From the NCBI GenBank assembly GCA_001001925.1, contig LCLH01000016.1, positions 1 through 21,283 of the forward strand: a DNA stretch of 21,283 nt, written 5' to 3'. Shown here one piece after another: positions 20,678 to 21,283 of the stretch. The stretch comes from Candidatus Magasanikbacteria bacterium GW2011_GWC2_45_8 (GTDB lineage Bacteria; Patescibacteriota; Patescibacteriia; Magasanikbacterales; UBA10146). The notes below the pieces were generated by a model. It saw nothing but the letters and a program-made list of their open reading frames with translations, had not been told where the DNA came from and made no database searches. Numbering within the stretch: position 1 is the first letter of the stretch; each line of letters opens with the position of its first letter. A program made the translations under genes and the position numbers.

Positions 20678-21283
20678 GGATTCTTAATTTCATCCCAAGA
20701 AATCACCTTGTACTCGGTGCCAACAGGAAACGCGGGAGGAGGGCCATAAGTGAGATTAACGTCATAGGAAGTATTGGTGTTCTTATAACCGGAAACCACC
20801 GCGCCCCCGCTGGAAACCCAGCTCCATGTCCACACACCGTTGCTTACAACGCTTCCATATATAGAGAGCCCTATCAAGATATTACCGGAATAGTAAAATC
20901 TTTGCGCGCTACCGTTTTGCGCGATAAGCGCCGCGTCAATTTCCATGGAAGAGGGTGAATATCGCGGTAAAAGCACGTCTTTTTGTGCCATTAGCCCCAG
21001 CGCATCGCTCCCGTCTTTTGTGGAATACACAATTGAGTTGGGAATGACGATTGAAGTATACGTATTTTGATTAACAGGAAATCTTCCGGAACCTATTGTC
21101 GCGCGGCCTTTGACAGTGCCGTTGACCCAAACTTGATCTTCAAAAAACATTAATCCATTGGCGGGGATGGCAAAATTGCCTTGCGAAACTTCTGTTTTAA
21201 TATCATACGACTCATAGTGTTTCTTGCCTTTGACATCCATTCCCCACCCGGGAGAAGGCAACGCTTTGAGAGCGGTAACTTTA
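20674..21283 (-). CDS. C-terminal part of a large secreted pilus-associated protein (5' end outside window)
   Basis: The frame stays open to the right edge (KVTALKAL before the TTG at 21261), so this is the end of a longer gene. About 200 residues are visible, a beta-rich, cysteine-free region: GNFAIPANGLMFFEDQVWVNG, TIGSGRFP, IVIPNSIVY, DALGLMAQKDVLLP, EIDAALIAQNG, LSIYGSVVSNG, GYKNTNTSYDVNL, and a closing PPAFPVGTEYKVISWDEI, broken here into parts. This ladder of short beta strands ending in PP-x-FP ... SW-x-E resembles the C-terminus of PilX/DUF4900-like proteins seen beside type IV pilus genes in Patescibacteria; function is unproven. Its stop overlaps the transglycosylase start. Confidence 0.6.
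   Translation of the reverse strand, partial: KVTALKALPSPGWGMDVKGKKHYESYDIKTEVSQGNFAIPANGLMFFEDQVWVNGTVKGRATIGSGRFPVNQNTYTSIVIPNSIVYSTKDGSDALGLMAQKDVLLPRYSPSSMEIDAALIAQNGSAQRFYYSGNILIGLSIYGSVVSNGVWTWSWVSSGGAVVSGYKNTNTSYDVNLTYGPPPAFPVGTEYKVISWDEIKNP

Noticed and set aside
1..21283. tRNA, rRNA, insertion sequence or attachment site
   Set aside because: No cloverleaf, rRNA-like block, transposase frame or terminal inverted repeats were recognised by eye; short RNA genes cannot be fully excluded without a covariance search.

Overview
The window most likely comes from a member of the Candidate Phyla Radiation (Patescibacteria, Parcubacteria-like). The reasons are inferred from content: short genes packed on one strand with 1-30 nt spacing, many small secreted membrane proteins of the VirB2/TrbC two-helix type, a TauE/SafE-HMA-cupredoxin fusion, modest GC, weak or absent Shine-Dalgarno sites, and standard stop codon use (TGA is used as a stop and is not needed as sense). 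No rRNA, tRNA, CRISPR array, transposase or integrase was seen.

Region 1 (1-1733, plus strand) is accessory and decaying. It holds the C-terminal part of a DUF4143-type AAA ATPase cut by the window edge, a 63-residue zinc-ribbon protein, and then a scar in which the start of a type I restriction HsdR-like gene runs into pieces of an LTA-synthase-like sulfatase.

Region 2 (1738-6716, minus strand) is a copper-handling operon. In transcription order it holds an unknown Cys-containing membrane protein, a TauE/SafE transporter with HMA and cupredoxin domains, a small one-helix protein, a stand-alone HMA protein, and a CopA-type Cu(I) P-type ATPase. The ATPase is broken by a short deletion that removes most of the GDGxND motif.

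Region 3 (6798-11411) holds envelope genes: a GT28/MGDG-synthase-like glycosyltransferase, a convergent bidirectional terminator, a secreted collagen-like/coiled-coil protein with three 90-residue repeats and an unusual leader, and a multi-spanning GT-C-like membrane protein.

Region 4 (11455-21283, minus strand) is the most striking part. Ten consecutive genes encode a signal peptide, a variable (often Cys-rich) ectodomain and the same two-helix VirB2/TrbC-like hairpin. They lie downstream of galU and a sugar-binding lipoprotein. Upstream of galU is a protein that fuses the same hairpin to a lytic transglycosylase domain and a duplicated four-Cys module, preceded by the C-terminus of a large secreted protein. 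Together these look like the structural and wall-opening parts of a type IV secretion/pilus-like surface machine, with diversified subunits built on a constant membrane core. No VirB4/VirD4-type ATPase lies in the window, so the assignment to a secretion machine is inference.

Several genes (the sulfatase, copA and two adjacent pilins) carry short internal deletions within conserved cores. These may be real decay or repeat-driven assembly errors; read mapping would decide.
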